64,000 nt of DNA from an uncultured Eubacterium sp. (GCA_910584795.1 CAJUBZ010000003.1:132330-196329), one strand, 5' to 3'; numbered from the stretch's first letter, positions 44,416 to 54,770 are shown. Notes: generated by a model not told the origin, from the sequence alone. Numbers and translations are program-made.

Positions 44416-45615
44416 CTAATCTCTGGAATAAATATCTGTGGTGTAGACTTTATCAATAACATCCTCTAAGATTTTGTCAAATCTATTAGCTAAAATAACA
44501 TCGGATGTGTTTTTGAAATCTTCCAGATTGTTTATTACAGGGATATCATTATAGTTATCTTCTTTGACAATTGGCTCATAAATTACAAGTTTAAAGCCAG
44601 TGTCAATTAGCTTGTCCATAATATCCCATACGGCAGATGCCCTGAAGTTATCAGAGTCTGCTTTCATAGTCAGCCGATATATACCCACAATATCGGGGTG
44701 GTATTCTTTTATTTTGCTTACCACGTAATTTTTTCGTGTGTCGTTACTATGAACGATTGCCTCGATAATATTATTTGGAACATTTTTCTCTTTATAGTTT
44801 GCCAATAGTTGTTTTGTATCTTTTGGCAGGCAATAGCCTCCATATCCTAAAGAGGGATTATTATAATGATTGCCGATTCTAGGGTCTAAACACATTCCGT
44901 TAATAATAGCTTCTGTATTCAGGTGGTTTTCCTGTGCGTAAGTGTCTAACTCATTGAAATAAGCGACACGCATAGCTAAATATGTGTTGGAAAAAAGTTT
45001 TACAGCTTCGGCTTCTGTATACTGCATAATAATAGATGTAATGTCTTCTTTGACAGCGCCTTGTTTTAAAAGTGCAGCAAATTCTTCAGCCTTTTTTTTG
45101 AGAAAATCATTTTCCAAATCAGTTCCCACGATGATTCTGGATGGATACAAATTATCATATAATGCTTTTCCTTCTCTTAAAAATTCTGGAGAAAATAAAA
45201 TATTATTTAAATTATATTTTTCTTTTAGTTTTTGTGTATAGCCTACCGGAATGGTAGATTTGATAACAATCGTAGCATTACTTTCTAATACTAATAGTTC
45301 TTCTATGACACACTCTATAGAAGAAGTATCAAAATGATTTGTTTCCGAGTCATAATTGGTAGGAGTAGAAATCACAACAAAGTCAGCATCGTTAAAAGCT
45401 TCTTTGTAATCTGTTGTGCCATGTAGATTCAGTTTTTTATTATTTAAATAGTCTATAATATATTCATCTGCCAGTGGGGAAATATGATTATTTATCATAT
45501 CTATTTTTTCTTTGTTAATATCAAAAGCAGTTACTTCATTATTTAAAGATAACAAAATAGCATTTGACAAGCCTACATAGCCAGTTCCCGCTACAGCGAT
45601 TTTTGTTCTTTTCAT
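44416..45615 (-). CDS. ugd: UDP-glucose 6-dehydrogenase
   Basis: 399 residues from the ATG at 45615 (GTGAGG upstream; a GTG at 45627 is less likely). Rossmann NAD site AVAGTGYVGLSNAI, then STPTNYDSETNHFD, SPEFLREGKALYDN, central dimer domain with catalytic Cys in GYGGYCLPKDTKQL, and the C-terminal UDP-binding domain. It oxidises UDP-glucose to UDP-glucuronate, the precursor for acidic surface glycans. First gene of the five-gene minus-strand polysaccharide operon. Confidence 0.93.
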   Translation of the reverse strand: MKRTKIAVAGTGYVGLSNAILLSLNNEVTAFDINKEKIDMINNHISPLADEYIIDYLNNKKLNLHGTTDYKEAFNDADFVVISTPTNYDSETNHFDTSSIECVIEELLVLESNATIVIKSTIPVGYTQKLKEKYNLNNILFSPEFLREGKALYDNLYPSRIIVGTDLENDFLKKKAEEFAALLKQGAVKEDITSIIMQYTEAEAVKLFSNTYLAMRVAYFNELDTYAQENHLNTEAIINGMCLDPRIGNHYNNPSLGYGGYCLPKDTKQLLANYKEKNVPNNIIEAIVHSNDTRKNYVVSKIKEYHPDIVGIYRLTMKADSDNFRASAVWDIMDKLIDTGFKLVIYEPIVKEDNYNDIPVINNLEDFKNTSDVILANRFDKILEDVIDKVYTTDIYSRD

Positions 45616-45739
45616 ACGCAACCTCACATTTCTATCGCATTATTATTCCTAAATTGTTATAATATATATATAAACAATCCACTCTAAAGTATATATTGCT
45701 TACAAGTAAAAGTCAATATTTGTCAGTTAGTATATATAG

Positions 45740-45840
45740 TAACAGTTCAGCCAACAGCTCGAAAATGCTTCACATTTTAACAAAATATCTGCAAGCAGCA
45801 TTTTGCTCCCTATATTTTATGTCGCATGGCTGAACTGTTA
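45740..45840. mobile_element. MITE-like element, copy 1 (101 bp)
   Basis: Ends are perfect inverted repeats TAACAGTTCAGCCA (45740-45753) and TGGCTGAACTGTTA (45827-45840). Next to the left end is ACAGCTCGAA, next to the right end TGTCGCA. The same two subterminal sequences occur in opposite order at 57965-58114, so the copies are inverted relative to each other. The outer TA on each side may be a target duplication, as for IS630/mariner elements. No coding capacity. It lies between ugd and gatC. Confidence 0.75.
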
Positions 45841-45949
45841 ATCATAATATTCCCAATTTAATTGATTTTTAGAACAATATTTTGTAAGATGTAGATTAAG
45901 TGTGAGATTTTGCCATTATTCATGGCATTATATATAGAAGGAGGTCAGT

Positions 45950-46243
45950 ATGGCTAATGTTATATCGGATGAAACAATTGAATATGTTGGTATTTTAGCA
46001 AAACTGGAATTGTCTGATGCTGAGAAAGAAAAAGCAAAAGAAGACATGGGAAAAATGCTTGACTATATTGATAAGTTAAACGAACTTGATACAAGTAATG
46101 TAGAGCCTATGAGCCATGTATTTCCAGTAAACAACGTGTTCCGTGAAGATGTGGTGACAAATGGTGATGACAGAGAAAAGATTTTAAAAAATGCACCGGA
46201 AGAAAGAGATGGAGCATTTGTAGTGCCAAAGACATTTGACTAG
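45950..46243 (+). CDS. gatC: Asp/Glu-tRNA amidotransferase subunit C
   Basis: 97 residues, full-length GatC. Conserved N-terminus (ISDETIEYVGILAKLELSDA), helical middle and the EPMSHVFPVNNVFREDVV stretch that wraps between GatA and GatB. It stabilises the amidotransferase. First gene of gatCAB, with AGGAGG before the ATG. Upstream DNA contains the MITE-like element but no T-box. Confidence 0.95.
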   Translation: MANVISDETIEYVGILAKLELSDAEKEKAKEDMGKMLDYIDKLNELDTSNVEPMSHVFPVNNVFREDVVTNGDDREKILKNAPEERDGAFVVPKTFD

Positions 46244-46282
46244 TGAGTGGTCAGAGATTTTTGAAAAAGTGGAGGAAAATTA

Positions 46283-47755
46283 ATGAACTTGATGAGTTTG
46301 ACAGCTGTAGAACTTGGAAAGAAGATTAAGAGTGGCGAAGTGAAAGTAAAAGAGGCTGTTCTTGATGCTTTTGCACAGATTGAAGCAGTTGAAAAAGATA
46401 TTAACAGTTATGTGACTGTGCTGGAAAAAGAAAAAGTACTTGCGAAAGCAGAAGAAATTCAGTCAAAAATAGATACAGGGGAATTGAACGGTCCTCTAGC
46501 CGGAGTACCGGTAGCAATAAAGGATAATATGTGTACAGAAGGAATTTTAACGACCTGTAGTTCTAAGATTCTTTCAAACTTCTATCCGACATATACATCT
46601 GAGGCTGTAAAGAATTTGGAAAAAGCAGGAGCAGTTATAATAGGAAAGACGAATATGGATGAGTTTGCCATGGGAAGTACAACAGAGACTTCCTATTATG
46701 GAGAGACGAAAAATCCATGGAATACAGAGCATGTGCCGGGCGGTTCATCAGGAGGAAGCTGTGCATCTGTAGCAGCAGAGGAGTGTTCTTATGCACTTGG
46801 TTCTGATACAGGAGGTTCTATCAGACAGCCTAGTTCATTCTGTGGTGTGACCGGTATTAAACCAACTTATGGTACAGTGTCACGGTATGGACTGATTGCT
46901 TATGGCTCATCTCTTGACCAGATTGGACCGGTGGCGAAGGATGTAACAGATTGTGCGACAATTTTAGAGACAATTGCAGGTTATGATCCGAAAGACTCAA
47001 CATCGGTAAAGAGAGAATCCTATGATTTCACATCAGCATTGGTAGATGATGTGAAGGGGATGAAGATTGGTATTCCAAAGGGATATTTTGGCGAAGGTCT
47101 TGATAAAGAAGTAAAAGAGGCTATTTTAAATGCAGTAAAAGTACTGGAGGAAAAAGGTGCTATTGTAGAAGAGTTTGATTTGGAACTGATAGATTATGCT
47201 ATTCCTGCATATTATGTTATTGCAGCGGCAGAGGCTAGTTCAAATCTCGCCAGATTTGAGGGAGTAAAATATGGTTATCGTACTTCTGAATACAGAGATT
47301 TGCACAATATGTACAAGAAAACCCGCTCTGAAGGATTTGGAGAGGAAGTTAAGAGACGTATCATGTTAGGTTCTTTTGTACTTAGTTCAGGATATTATGA
47401 TGCTTATTACTTAAAAGCACTTCGAACAAAGGCATTAATTAAAAAGGCATTTGATGAGGCTTTTGCAAAATATGATGTGATTATCGGACCGGCCGCACCG
47501 ACGACGGCTCCAAAGCTTGGAGAGAGTTTGTCTGACCCAATTCAGATGTATTTAGGTGATATTTATACGATTTCAGTCAATCTGGCAGGACTGCCGGGAA
47601 TCAGTGTACCATGTGGTGTGGATTCTAAAGGATTACCGATTGGAATGCAGATTATCGGAGATTGTTTTAAAGAAAATAATATTATTCAGATGGCATATGC
47701 ATATGAACAGTCAAGAGACTATGAAAAATGCAGTATCGCAAAAGAAAGAGATTAG
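46283..47755 (+). CDS. gatA: Asp/Glu-tRNA amidotransferase subunit A
   Basis: 490 residues, amidase-signature family. Catalytic triad: Lys in PVAIKDNMC, Ser in the GGSSGGSCASVAAEE loop and Ser in DTGGSIRQPSSFCG. It releases ammonia from glutamine for transfer to Asp-tRNA-Asn or Glu-tRNA-Gln bound by GatB. Starts 39 bp after gatC. Confidence 0.97.
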   Translation: MNLMSLTAVELGKKIKSGEVKVKEAVLDAFAQIEAVEKDINSYVTVLEKEKVLAKAEEIQSKIDTGELNGPLAGVPVAIKDNMCTEGILTTCSSKILSNFYPTYTSEAVKNLEKAGAVIIGKTNMDEFAMGSTTETSYYGETKNPWNTEHVPGGSSGGSCASVAAEECSYALGSDTGGSIRQPSSFCGVTGIKPTYGTVSRYGLIAYGSSLDQIGPVAKDVTDCATILETIAGYDPKDSTSVKRESYDFTSALVDDVKGMKIGIPKGYFGEGLDKEVKEAILNAVKVLEEKGAIVEEFDLELIDYAIPAYYVIAAAEASSNLARFEGVKYGYRTSEYRDLHNMYKKTRSEGFGEEVKRRIMLGSFVLSSGYYDAYYLKALRTKALIKKAFDEAFAKYDVIIGPAAPTTAPKLGESLSDPIQMYLGDIYTISVNLAGLPGISVPCGVDSKGLPIGMQIIGDCFKENNIIQMAYAYEQSRDYEKCSIAKERD

Positions 47756-47766
47756 GAGGAGCAGTG

Positions 47767-49200
47767 ATGGAGAAAGCATATGAGACAGTCATTGGACTGG
47801 AGGTTCATGTAGAGTTGGCAACAAAGACAAAAATATTCTGCTCCTGTTCAACAGAGTTTGGTGGAGCACCAAATACCCACACCTGTCCGGTATGTACAGG
47901 TATGCCTGGTTCACTACCTGTATTGAACAAACAAGTAGTAGAGTACGCTATGGCAGTAGGACTTGCTACGAACTGTGATATTACACGGAATGGAAAGTTT
48001 GACAGAAAGAATTATTTCTATCCGGATAATCCACAGAACTATCAGATTTCACAGTTGTACAAACCTATCTGTACGAATGGATATGTTGAAATCAAAGGTG
48101 ATGATGGAGAAAAGAAACAGGTACGCATTCATGAGATTCATATGGAAGAAGATGCAGGAAAGTTAATTCATGATGATTTTTATGACTGTTCTTTAGTGGA
48201 TTTGAACCGTTCCGGCGTACCATTGATAGAGATTGTATCAGAACCGGATATGAGAAGTGCTGACGAAGTTGTGGCATATCTTGAAAAGTTACGTCTGATT
48301 ATACAGTATCTTGGTGCATCTGACTGTAAGTTGAATGAGGGTTCCATGAGAGCTGATGTAAATCTTTCTGTGAGAGAGGTTGGCGCAAGTGAGTTTGGTA
48401 CAAGAACAGAAATGAAGAATCTGAATTCATTTAAGGCGATTGCACGTGCAATTGAGAACGAGAGAGAGAGACAGATAGATTTAATTGAGGCAGGTAAGGA
48501 AGTCGTTCAGGAAACTAGACGTTGGGATGATGCAAAAGAATATTCTTATGCAATGCGTTCTAAAGAGGATGCACAGGATTACAGATATTTCCCTGATCCT
48601 GACCTTGTGCCAGTGATAATTAGCGAAGAGTGGTTAGAAGAAGTGAAGTCGAAAGAACCGGAATTTCGAGATGAAAAGAGGGCTAGATATATGGAAGAGT
48701 TTGAACTTCCAGAATATGATGCAGATATTATTACTTTATATAAACCATTGGCGGATTTATTTGAGGAGACTGTTGCTTTAGGCAATAAACCAAAAGAAGT
48801 CAGCAACTGGATTATGGGTGAGACGATGCGTCTGTGCAAAGAAGAAAGCATTGATCCGGATCAAATTAAATTTTCTGCAGCAAATCTTTCAAAATTAATT
48901 CACTTAATTGAAGACAGCGTGATTAACCGTGGTGCTGCTAAGGAAGTTTTTGAAGAAATGTTTAAATCAGATATTGATCCGGAGACATATGTTGAAGAAC
49001 ACGGAATGAAACAGGATAATGATGAGGACGCACTTCGTGAAATCGTAAAGAAAGTCATTGAAGAAAATCCGAAGGCAGTAGAAGATGTCCGTTCCGGTAA
49101 GGGTAAGGCAATTGGTGCTTTGGTAGGACAGACAATGAAAGCAACTCAGGGAAAAGCAAATCCGGGAGTAGTAAATAAATTATTGAAAGAAATGATATAG
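47767..49200 (+). CDS. gatB: Asp/Glu-tRNA amidotransferase subunit B
   Basis: 477 residues from the ATG at 47767 with TAGGAGGAG upstream; an in-frame start at 47728 would overlap gatA. Shows ETVIGLEVHVEL, zinc-site CSCSTEFGGAPNTHTCPVC (four Cys), PDNPQNYQISQ, and a C-terminal YqeY-like tRNA-binding domain (about 330-477). It activates the aminoacyl end and transamidates it. A terminator follows. Confidence 0.97.
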   Translation: MEKAYETVIGLEVHVELATKTKIFCSCSTEFGGAPNTHTCPVCTGMPGSLPVLNKQVVEYAMAVGLATNCDITRNGKFDRKNYFYPDNPQNYQISQLYKPICTNGYVEIKGDDGEKKQVRIHEIHMEEDAGKLIHDDFYDCSLVDLNRSGVPLIEIVSEPDMRSADEVVAYLEKLRLIIQYLGASDCKLNEGSMRADVNLSVREVGASEFGTRTEMKNLNSFKAIARAIENERERQIDLIEAGKEVVQETRRWDDAKEYSYAMRSKEDAQDYRYFPDPDLVPVIISEEWLEEVKSKEPEFRDEKRARYMEEFELPEYDADIITLYKPLADLFEETVALGNKPKEVSNWIMGETMRLCKEESIDPDQIKFSAANLSKLIHLIEDSVINRGAAKEVFEEMFKSDIDPETYVEEHGMKQDNDEDALREIVKKVIEENPKAVEDVRSGKGKAIGALVGQTMKATQGKANPGVVNKLLKEMI

Positions 49201-49211
49201 TAATACACTAT

Positions 49212-49244
49212 GAAAGAGAAAATCCGTGTTGATTTTCTCTTTTC
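49212..49244 (+). terminator. Terminator of gatCAB
   Basis: GAAAGAGAAAATC and GATTTTCTCTTTTC with a CGTGTT loop. Confidence 0.85.
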
Positions 49245-49339
49245 TTCGTTTTATAATGAACCCGTAGTATGTTTTCAAAGCGTATTACAATAGGAGAATA
49301 AACTGAAAAATATGAAAATAAGGTTGAGGAATTGACCTT

Positions 49340-49376
49340 GGAATCTGTACTCCCCTCATTTTAGTACAAGTATTCC
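49340..49376 (+). promoter_or_regulatory. Leader hairpin before purF
   Basis: GGAAT/ATTCC outer and GTACT/AGTAC inner stems end 21 bp before the purF start, close to the ribosome binding site AGGAGA. Not matched to a known purine riboswitch; could affect translation or stability. Confidence 0.3.
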
Positions 49377-49397
49377 AAAAGAGTTAGGAGATTAAAA

Positions 49398-50834
49398 ATG
49401 AATAAAAGAGATGTAAGTATGTCCCTGGATAAGCCACATGAGGAATGTGGTGTGTTTGGTATGTATGATTTGGATGGTAATGATGTGGCATTTACCATTT
49501 ATTATGGACTTTTTGCTTTGCAGCACAGAGGACAGGAAAGTTGCGGAATTGCAGTTTCCGATACGAATGGACCTAGAAAAGCAGACTTGCTGAAAGGCAT
49601 GGGGTTGGTACATGAAGTATTTCATCATGACAATCTGGAAAAGCTGAAAGGGAACATCGGTGTGGGTCATTGCAGATACTCTACTGCAGGTGACAGTATT
49701 CCGAGCAATGCACAACCACTGGTACTCAATTATGTAAAGGGTACATTGATGATGGCACATAACGGAAATCTGATTAATGCGAATGAACTTCGCGAGGAAC
49801 TGGCATATACAGGAGCGATTTTTCAGACGACGATCGATTCCGAAGTGATTGCTTATCATATTGCAAGGGAGAGGATTAAGACCAAAACAGCAGAACAGGC
49901 AGTTGCCAATGCAATGAAAAAAATTAAGGGAGCATATGCACTGGTTGTTTCCAGCCCGCGTAAGTTGATTGGGGCAAGGGATCCATATGGTTTTAAACCT
50001 TTATGTATTGGAAAGAGAGACAATGCTTACATATTGGCATCAGAATCCTGCGCTCTTGATACAGTGGATGCAGAGTTCGTAAGAGATGTAGAGCCCGGAG
50101 AGATTGTCACGATTGATAAAGATGGTATCCGTTCTGATAAATCACTTTGTTTAAAACCTGAGGAACAGGCAAGATGTGTTTTTGAATATATATATTTTTC
50201 AAGACCAGACAGTTACTTTGATGGAATGAGTGTATATCATTCAAGAATTATGGCAGGTAAGTTTCTGGCAATAGACAGTCCGGTAGAGGCAGATGTTGTT
50301 ATCGGTGTGCCGGAATCAGGAAATGCAGCAGCTATGGGATATGCCATGCAGTCAGGGATTCCTTATGGTACAGCCTTTGTGAAAAACAGTTATGTGGGAC
50401 GTACATTTATTAAACCACAGCAGAAAAGCCGTGAATCCAGTGTGCGTGTGAAATTAAACGTGTTAAAAGAGGCGGTAGATGGCAAGAGGGTTGTTATGAT
50501 TGATGATTCGATTGTCAGGGGAACTACAAGTGACAGAATTGTGCAGATGCTAAAGGATGCAGGAGCAACAGAAGTACATGTGAGAATCAGTTCTCCACCA
50601 TTTATCAGTGAATGTTATTTTGGAACAGATGTGCCAAACAAAGAATTATTGATAGCATATAACCGTTCAGTAGAAGAAATAAGACAGATTATCGGGTGCG
50701 AAAGCCTGGCATATCTGAATATTGATAGATTGATAGAGATATCAGGTGGAAAATCCATATGTACAGGATGTTTTACGGGAAAATATCCAATGGAGCCTCC
50801 AAAAGAAGATATTCGTGGGGAGTATCAGCAATAG
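49398..50834 (+). CDS. purF: Amidophosphoribosyltransferase
   Basis: 478 residues. A short propeptide precedes the catalytic cysteine (EECGVFGMYD, Cys about 17). Class II glutaminase domain (about 17-245), then PRTase domain with VVMIDDSIVRGTTSDRIV. The C-terminal SICTGCFTGKYP supplies a CxxC pair as in the Bacillus-type enzyme with a 4Fe-4S cluster, which makes it oxygen sensitive. First committed step of purine synthesis: PRPP plus glutamine to phosphoribosylamine. Opens purF-purB-purC. Confidence 0.96.
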   Translation: MNKRDVSMSLDKPHEECGVFGMYDLDGNDVAFTIYYGLFALQHRGQESCGIAVSDTNGPRKADLLKGMGLVHEVFHHDNLEKLKGNIGVGHCRYSTAGDSIPSNAQPLVLNYVKGTLMMAHNGNLINANELREELAYTGAIFQTTIDSEVIAYHIARERIKTKTAEQAVANAMKKIKGAYALVVSSPRKLIGARDPYGFKPLCIGKRDNAYILASESCALDTVDAEFVRDVEPGEIVTIDKDGIRSDKSLCLKPEEQARCVFEYIYFSRPDSYFDGMSVYHSRIMAGKFLAIDSPVEADVVIGVPESGNAAAMGYAMQSGIPYGTAFVKNSYVGRTFIKPQQKSRESSVRVKLNVLKEAVDGKRVVMIDDSIVRGTTSDRIVQMLKDAGATEVHVRISSPPFISECYFGTDVPNKELLIAYNRSVEEIRQIIGCESLAYLNIDRLIEISGGKSICTGCFTGKYPMEPPKEDIRGEYQQ

Positions 50835-50915
50835 ATATTATAAATAGGTATGTGTGAAGTGCCACAAATGACACTTTATTAATATAAATCAATAAAGAAA
50901 ACTAGGAGGAAGTTT

Positions 50916-52349
50916 ATGAGTAACGACAGATACAATAGCCCTTTGTCAGAGAGATATGCAAGTAAAGAAATGCAGTATATTTTTTCTCCGGACATGAAGT
51001 TTAAAACATGGAGAAAACTTTGGATTGCACTTGCAGAATCAGAGATGGAGTTGGGATTAAACATTACACAGGAGCAGATTGACGAATTAAAGGCAAATGC
51101 AGATGATATCAATTATGATGATGCAAAGGAAAGAGAAAAGTTAGTCCGCCATGATGTTATGTCCCATGTATATGCATATGGGCTTCAGTGTCCGAAGGCA
51201 GCAGGAATTATTCACCTTGGAGCAACATCCTGTTATGTTGGTGATAATACAGATATTATTATTATGACAGAAGGATTAAAACTTGTTCGCAAGAAATTGG
51301 TGAATGTTATTAATGAACTTGCAAAGTTTGCAGATAAATACAAAGCACAGCCAACACTTGCATTTACACATTTTCAGCCGGCACAGCCTACAACGGTAGG
51401 AAAGAGAGCAACGCTCTGGCTGATGGAATTAAAGTTAGATTTAGATGACCTTGATTATATTCTAGACAATATGATGCTTTTAGGAAGCAAGGGAACAACA
51501 GGAACACAGGCTAGTTTCCTTGAACTTTTTGAGGGCGACCATGAAAAGATTAAAGAATTAGAAAATAAGATTGCACAGAAGATGGGATTCGAAAAGTGTT
51601 TCCCTGTATCAGGTCAGACTTATTCAAGAAAGATGGACACAAGAGTGTTGAATGTATTAGCAGGTATTGCTGCAAGTGCTCATAAATTCTCAAATGATAT
51701 TAGATTACTACAGCATTTGAAAGAAATTGAAGAGCCGTTCGAGAAGAATCAGATTGGTTCATCAGCAATGGCATATAAGAGAAATCCTATGAGAAGTGAG
51801 CGAATTGCATCTCTTGCAAATTATGTAATGGTGACAGCTTTAAATCCGGCTATCACATCTGCAACACAGTGGTTTGAGAGAACATTAGATGATTCAGCAA
51901 ACAAGAGACTGAGTGTTCCGGAATCATTCCTTGCGATTGATGGTATTTTAGATTTATATTTGAATGTCGTAGATGGATTGGTAGTTTATGATAAAGTTAT
52001 TACAAAGAGACTGATGAGTGAACTTCCATTTATGGCTACAGAAAATATTATGATGGACGCTGTAAAAGCAGGTGGAAACAGACAGGAAATGCACGAAAAG
52101 ATTCGTGAACTTTCTATGGAAGCAGGAGCAAATGTGAAACAGAAAGGTATTGACAATAATCTGTTAGAATTGATTGCAAATGACGATGCGTTCAACATGT
52201 CATTGGAAGACCTTGAAAAGACAATGGATCCAAGCAAGTATGTAGGACGTTCACCGGAACAGGTGGATGAATTCTTAAAAGAAGAAATTAATCCAATTCT
52301 TGAAGCAAATAAAGAGTTACTCGGAATGAGTGCAGAGATAAACGTATAG
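50916..52349 (+). CDS. purB: Adenylosuccinate lyase
   Basis: 477 residues, fumarase/aspartase superfamily. The signature GSSAMAYKRNPMRSERI is near residue 290; HLGATSCYVGDNTD and FTHFQPAQPTTVGKR are the other conserved regions. It removes fumarate from SAICAR and adenylosuccinate in purine synthesis. Preceded by TAGGAGG; 81 bp after purF and 11 bp before purC. Confidence 0.96.
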   Translation: MSNDRYNSPLSERYASKEMQYIFSPDMKFKTWRKLWIALAESEMELGLNITQEQIDELKANADDINYDDAKEREKLVRHDVMSHVYAYGLQCPKAAGIIHLGATSCYVGDNTDIIIMTEGLKLVRKKLVNVINELAKFADKYKAQPTLAFTHFQPAQPTTVGKRATLWLMELKLDLDDLDYILDNMMLLGSKGTTGTQASFLELFEGDHEKIKELENKIAQKMGFEKCFPVSGQTYSRKMDTRVLNVLAGIAASAHKFSNDIRLLQHLKEIEEPFEKNQIGSSAMAYKRNPMRSERIASLANYVMVTALNPAITSATQWFERTLDDSANKRLSVPESFLAIDGILDLYLNVVDGLVVYDKVITKRLMSELPFMATENIMMDAVKAGGNRQEMHEKIRELSMEAGANVKQKGIDNNLLELIANDDAFNMSLEDLEKTMDPSKYVGRSPEQVDEFLKEEINPILEANKELLGMSAEINV

Positions 52350-52360
52350 GAGAGGAAAAA

Positions 52361-53221
52361 ATGAAACCAGTTAAAGAAGGAAAAGTTAGAGAGATTTATG
52401 ATAATGGTGACAGCTTAATTATGGTAGCAACAGACAGAATCAGCTGTTTTGATGTTATTTTAAAGAATATTATTAAGAAAAAGGGAACTGTACTTACTCA
52501 GATGTCAAAGTTCTGGTTTGACATGACAGAAGATATTGTTCCAAATCATATGTTATCTGTAGATGTAAAGGATATGCCTGAGTTTTTCAGACAGGAGAAA
52601 TTTGACGGCAACAGTATGATGTGTAAGAAGTTAGAAATGCTTCCAATTGAGTGTATTGTTCGTGGATATATTACCGGCAGCGGCTGGGCAAGTTATCAGG
52701 AGAACGGTACGGTATGCGGCATTAAACTTCCAGAAGGATTACAGGAATCTGATAAGTTGCCTGAACCAATATATACACCTTCTACAAAGGCAGAGATTGG
52801 AGATCATGACGAAAATATTTCTTATGAAAAGAGTATTGAAGTCCTAGAAAAAGAATTCCCAGGAAAAGGTGAAGAGTACGCAGCAAAATTAAAAGAGTAC
52901 ACAATTCAACTTTACAAGAAGTGCGCAGATTATGCCTTAGAGCGTGGAATCATTATTGCAGATACAAAGTTCGAGTTTGGTTTGGATGAGAATGGAAACA
53001 TTGTAATCGGTGATGAAATGCTTACTCCGGATAGTTCAAGATTCTGGCCGGCAGATGTATATGAGCCAGGTCATGGACAGCCATCTTTTGATAAGCAGTT
53101 TGCCCGTGACTGGTTAAAGGCAAATGACCATGACTGGACACTTCCAAAAGAAGTAGAAGATAAGACCATTGATATCTATTTAGAAGGATACGAAAAACTA
53201 ACAGGAAAAAAATTAGTATAA
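52361..53221 (+). CDS. purC: SAICAR synthetase
   Basis: 286 residues, the longer PurC form. Conserved: KVREIYDNGDSLIMVATDRI, VRGYITGSGWASYQENG and IADTKFEFG, DEMLTPDSSRFWPAD. It joins CAIR with aspartate using ATP; PurB then acts on the product, which explains the adjacent genes. Confidence 0.96.
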   Translation: MKPVKEGKVREIYDNGDSLIMVATDRISCFDVILKNIIKKKGTVLTQMSKFWFDMTEDIVPNHMLSVDVKDMPEFFRQEKFDGNSMMCKKLEMLPIECIVRGYITGSGWASYQENGTVCGIKLPEGLQESDKLPEPIYTPSTKAEIGDHDENISYEKSIEVLEKEFPGKGEEYAAKLKEYTIQLYKKCADYALERGIIIADTKFEFGLDENGNIVIGDEMLTPDSSRFWPADVYEPGHGQPSFDKQFARDWLKANDHDWTLPKEVEDKTIDIYLEGYEKLTGKKLV

Positions 53222-53438
53222 TTTATAAAATGTTTATTTAAGTCTAAAGATAAAGGTTGTAAATTAGCGAAGGGCTGTAGAGTATTGAGTGGAATGTGAT
53301 TATTTTGTGAAATCACAGGTTAATTCAAATTTATACTTTAAATAATCAGCCTGATATGGTAAAATCAGTTGTATGCGAGCTTAAAGTGTACAGCTGATTT
53401 TGACTTTAAGCAAAAAAGAGAAGAGGAGACAAAATAAA

Positions 53439-54623
53439 ATGTTTAAAAAGATTTTAGCAGTTGCTTTATCAGCAACAATGGCATTAGGATTAGCAGCTTG
53501 TGGAAGTTCAGATTCAGGCTCAGGTTCTGTAAAGACAGATTTAGGAACAGTCAAGCTGGCAGATTATAAAGGGTTACCTGCATACCAGGATGATATTAAG
53601 GTTACAGATGAGGAAGTACAGTCTGTAATTGATACTGATTTAAATAATCATGCAACAACAAAGACAATTAAAAAGGGTAAAGTAGAAAAAGATTCAACTG
53701 TAGTATTTGATTATTCAGGACAAATCGAAGTAAAAGGTAAAAAAGTTACTTTTGATGGTGGAACAGCTCAGGATCAGACAGCGGATATAAAGAATAGCAC
53801 AGTAAATGGTTCACCTATGATTGACGGATTTGTGGATGCATTAAAAGGACATAAAGTAGGGGATAAGTTCACAAAGAAACTTGCCTTCCCAAAAGATTAT
53901 GGCAATAAAGTAAAAGTAGATAACAAGGATGTTGATTTATCAGGTAAAGATGTTTGGTTTACTTTTACAGTTAAGTCATTACAGAAAACAGAAACACCTA
54001 AGTTTGATGATGAATTTGTAAAAACAAATTATAAAGAAGAAGGCTTAAAAACTGTAAAAGAATACAAAGATTATCAGAAAAAAGAATTAAAGTATAACAA
54101 GATTATGAATGGCTTGTGGATGAAATATTTAGAAGACTGTAAGGTATCTGAATATGATAAAAAAGCTTTAGAAGAATATGAGTCAGAAGCAGAGTCTTCC
54201 ATCGTAGCACAGTATTCATCATATGGTATTACAGACATAAAATCTTATTTAGATGTAACAGGTATGACAGAGGATGAATGGCATAAGCAGTCTAAAGAAG
54301 CTATGAAGAGCAGAATGGTTATCCTTGCAATTGCAGAGAAAGAAGGACATGATGCTGATAAACTTTACAAAGAAGAAGGCGATTCTTTTGCAAAGAAAAA
54401 TTATGGTGCAGATATTAAGACATTAGAGAAAAATTATGGCGCAGATACTGTAAAAGATACAATTCAGTTAAATCTGTTATTAATGAAAGTAAGAGATGTT
54501 GTTTGTGAAAACGTTGAGATGAAGAAAGGTTCAGCTCCTACTACAGCTGCTCCAACAACAAAAGCTTCAGAAACAGACAAAGCAACAGACAAAGAAACTA
54601 CAGCAGCAGAAACAACAAAATAG
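53439..54623 (+). CDS. Trigger-factor-like peptidyl-prolyl isomerase lipoprotein
   Basis: 394 residues from the ATG at 53439 (GAAGAGGAG upstream). Lipoprotein signal peptide with lipobox GLAAC (Cys about 20), then a Ser/Gly linker. About 75-180 is an FKBP-type domain (DSTVVFDYSGQIEVKGKKV, GFVDALKGHKVGDKF) and about 190-365 resembles the trigger factor C-terminal chaperone domain. A Thr/Ala/Lys tail closes the protein. It likely helps fold secreted proteins on the outer face of the membrane. There is no ribosome-binding N-domain, so it is not Tig itself. Confidence 0.85.
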   Translation: MFKKILAVALSATMALGLAACGSSDSGSGSVKTDLGTVKLADYKGLPAYQDDIKVTDEEVQSVIDTDLNNHATTKTIKKGKVEKDSTVVFDYSGQIEVKGKKVTFDGGTAQDQTADIKNSTVNGSPMIDGFVDALKGHKVGDKFTKKLAFPKDYGNKVKVDNKDVDLSGKDVWFTFTVKSLQKTETPKFDDEFVKTNYKEEGLKTVKEYKDYQKKELKYNKIMNGLWMKYLEDCKVSEYDKKALEEYESEAESSIVAQYSSYGITDIKSYLDVTGMTEDEWHKQSKEAMKSRMVILAIAEKEGHDADKLYKEEGDSFAKKNYGADIKTLEKNYGADTVKDTIQLNLLLMKVRDVVCENVEMKKGSAPTTAAPTTKASETDKATDKETTAAETTK

Positions 54624-54652
54624 ACGCGAAGCTTTGAGCGGAGCGACTTAAT

Positions 54653-54770
54653 ATAAGAAAAGAGAGAAGGCGAATCGTGCTTGCACGAATGAGACCTTCT
54701 CTCTTTTCTTATATTGCGGCATTCTGTGAATGCCGTGCGCTTATTGATTTGCCATTTGGCAAATCAATAA
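54653..54770. terminator. Three consecutive hairpins after the PPIase gene
   Basis: Stem 1: ATAAGAAAAGAGAGAAGG (54653-54670) with its perfect complement at 54695-54712, and an inner TCGTGC/GCACGA hairpin. Stem 2: GGCATT/AATGCC near 54718-54734. Stem 3: TTATTGATTTGCC (54741-54753) with GGCAAATCAATAA (54758-54770). Stem 1 has a U-rich right arm and can terminate. The rest looks like repeat-derived DNA. No gene seen from 54624 to 54915. Confidence 0.65.

Noticed and set aside
45841..45949. T-box leader upstream of gatCAB
   Set aside because: No TGGNACCGCG-type core in the spacer; the only T-box core in the window is at 22398-22411.
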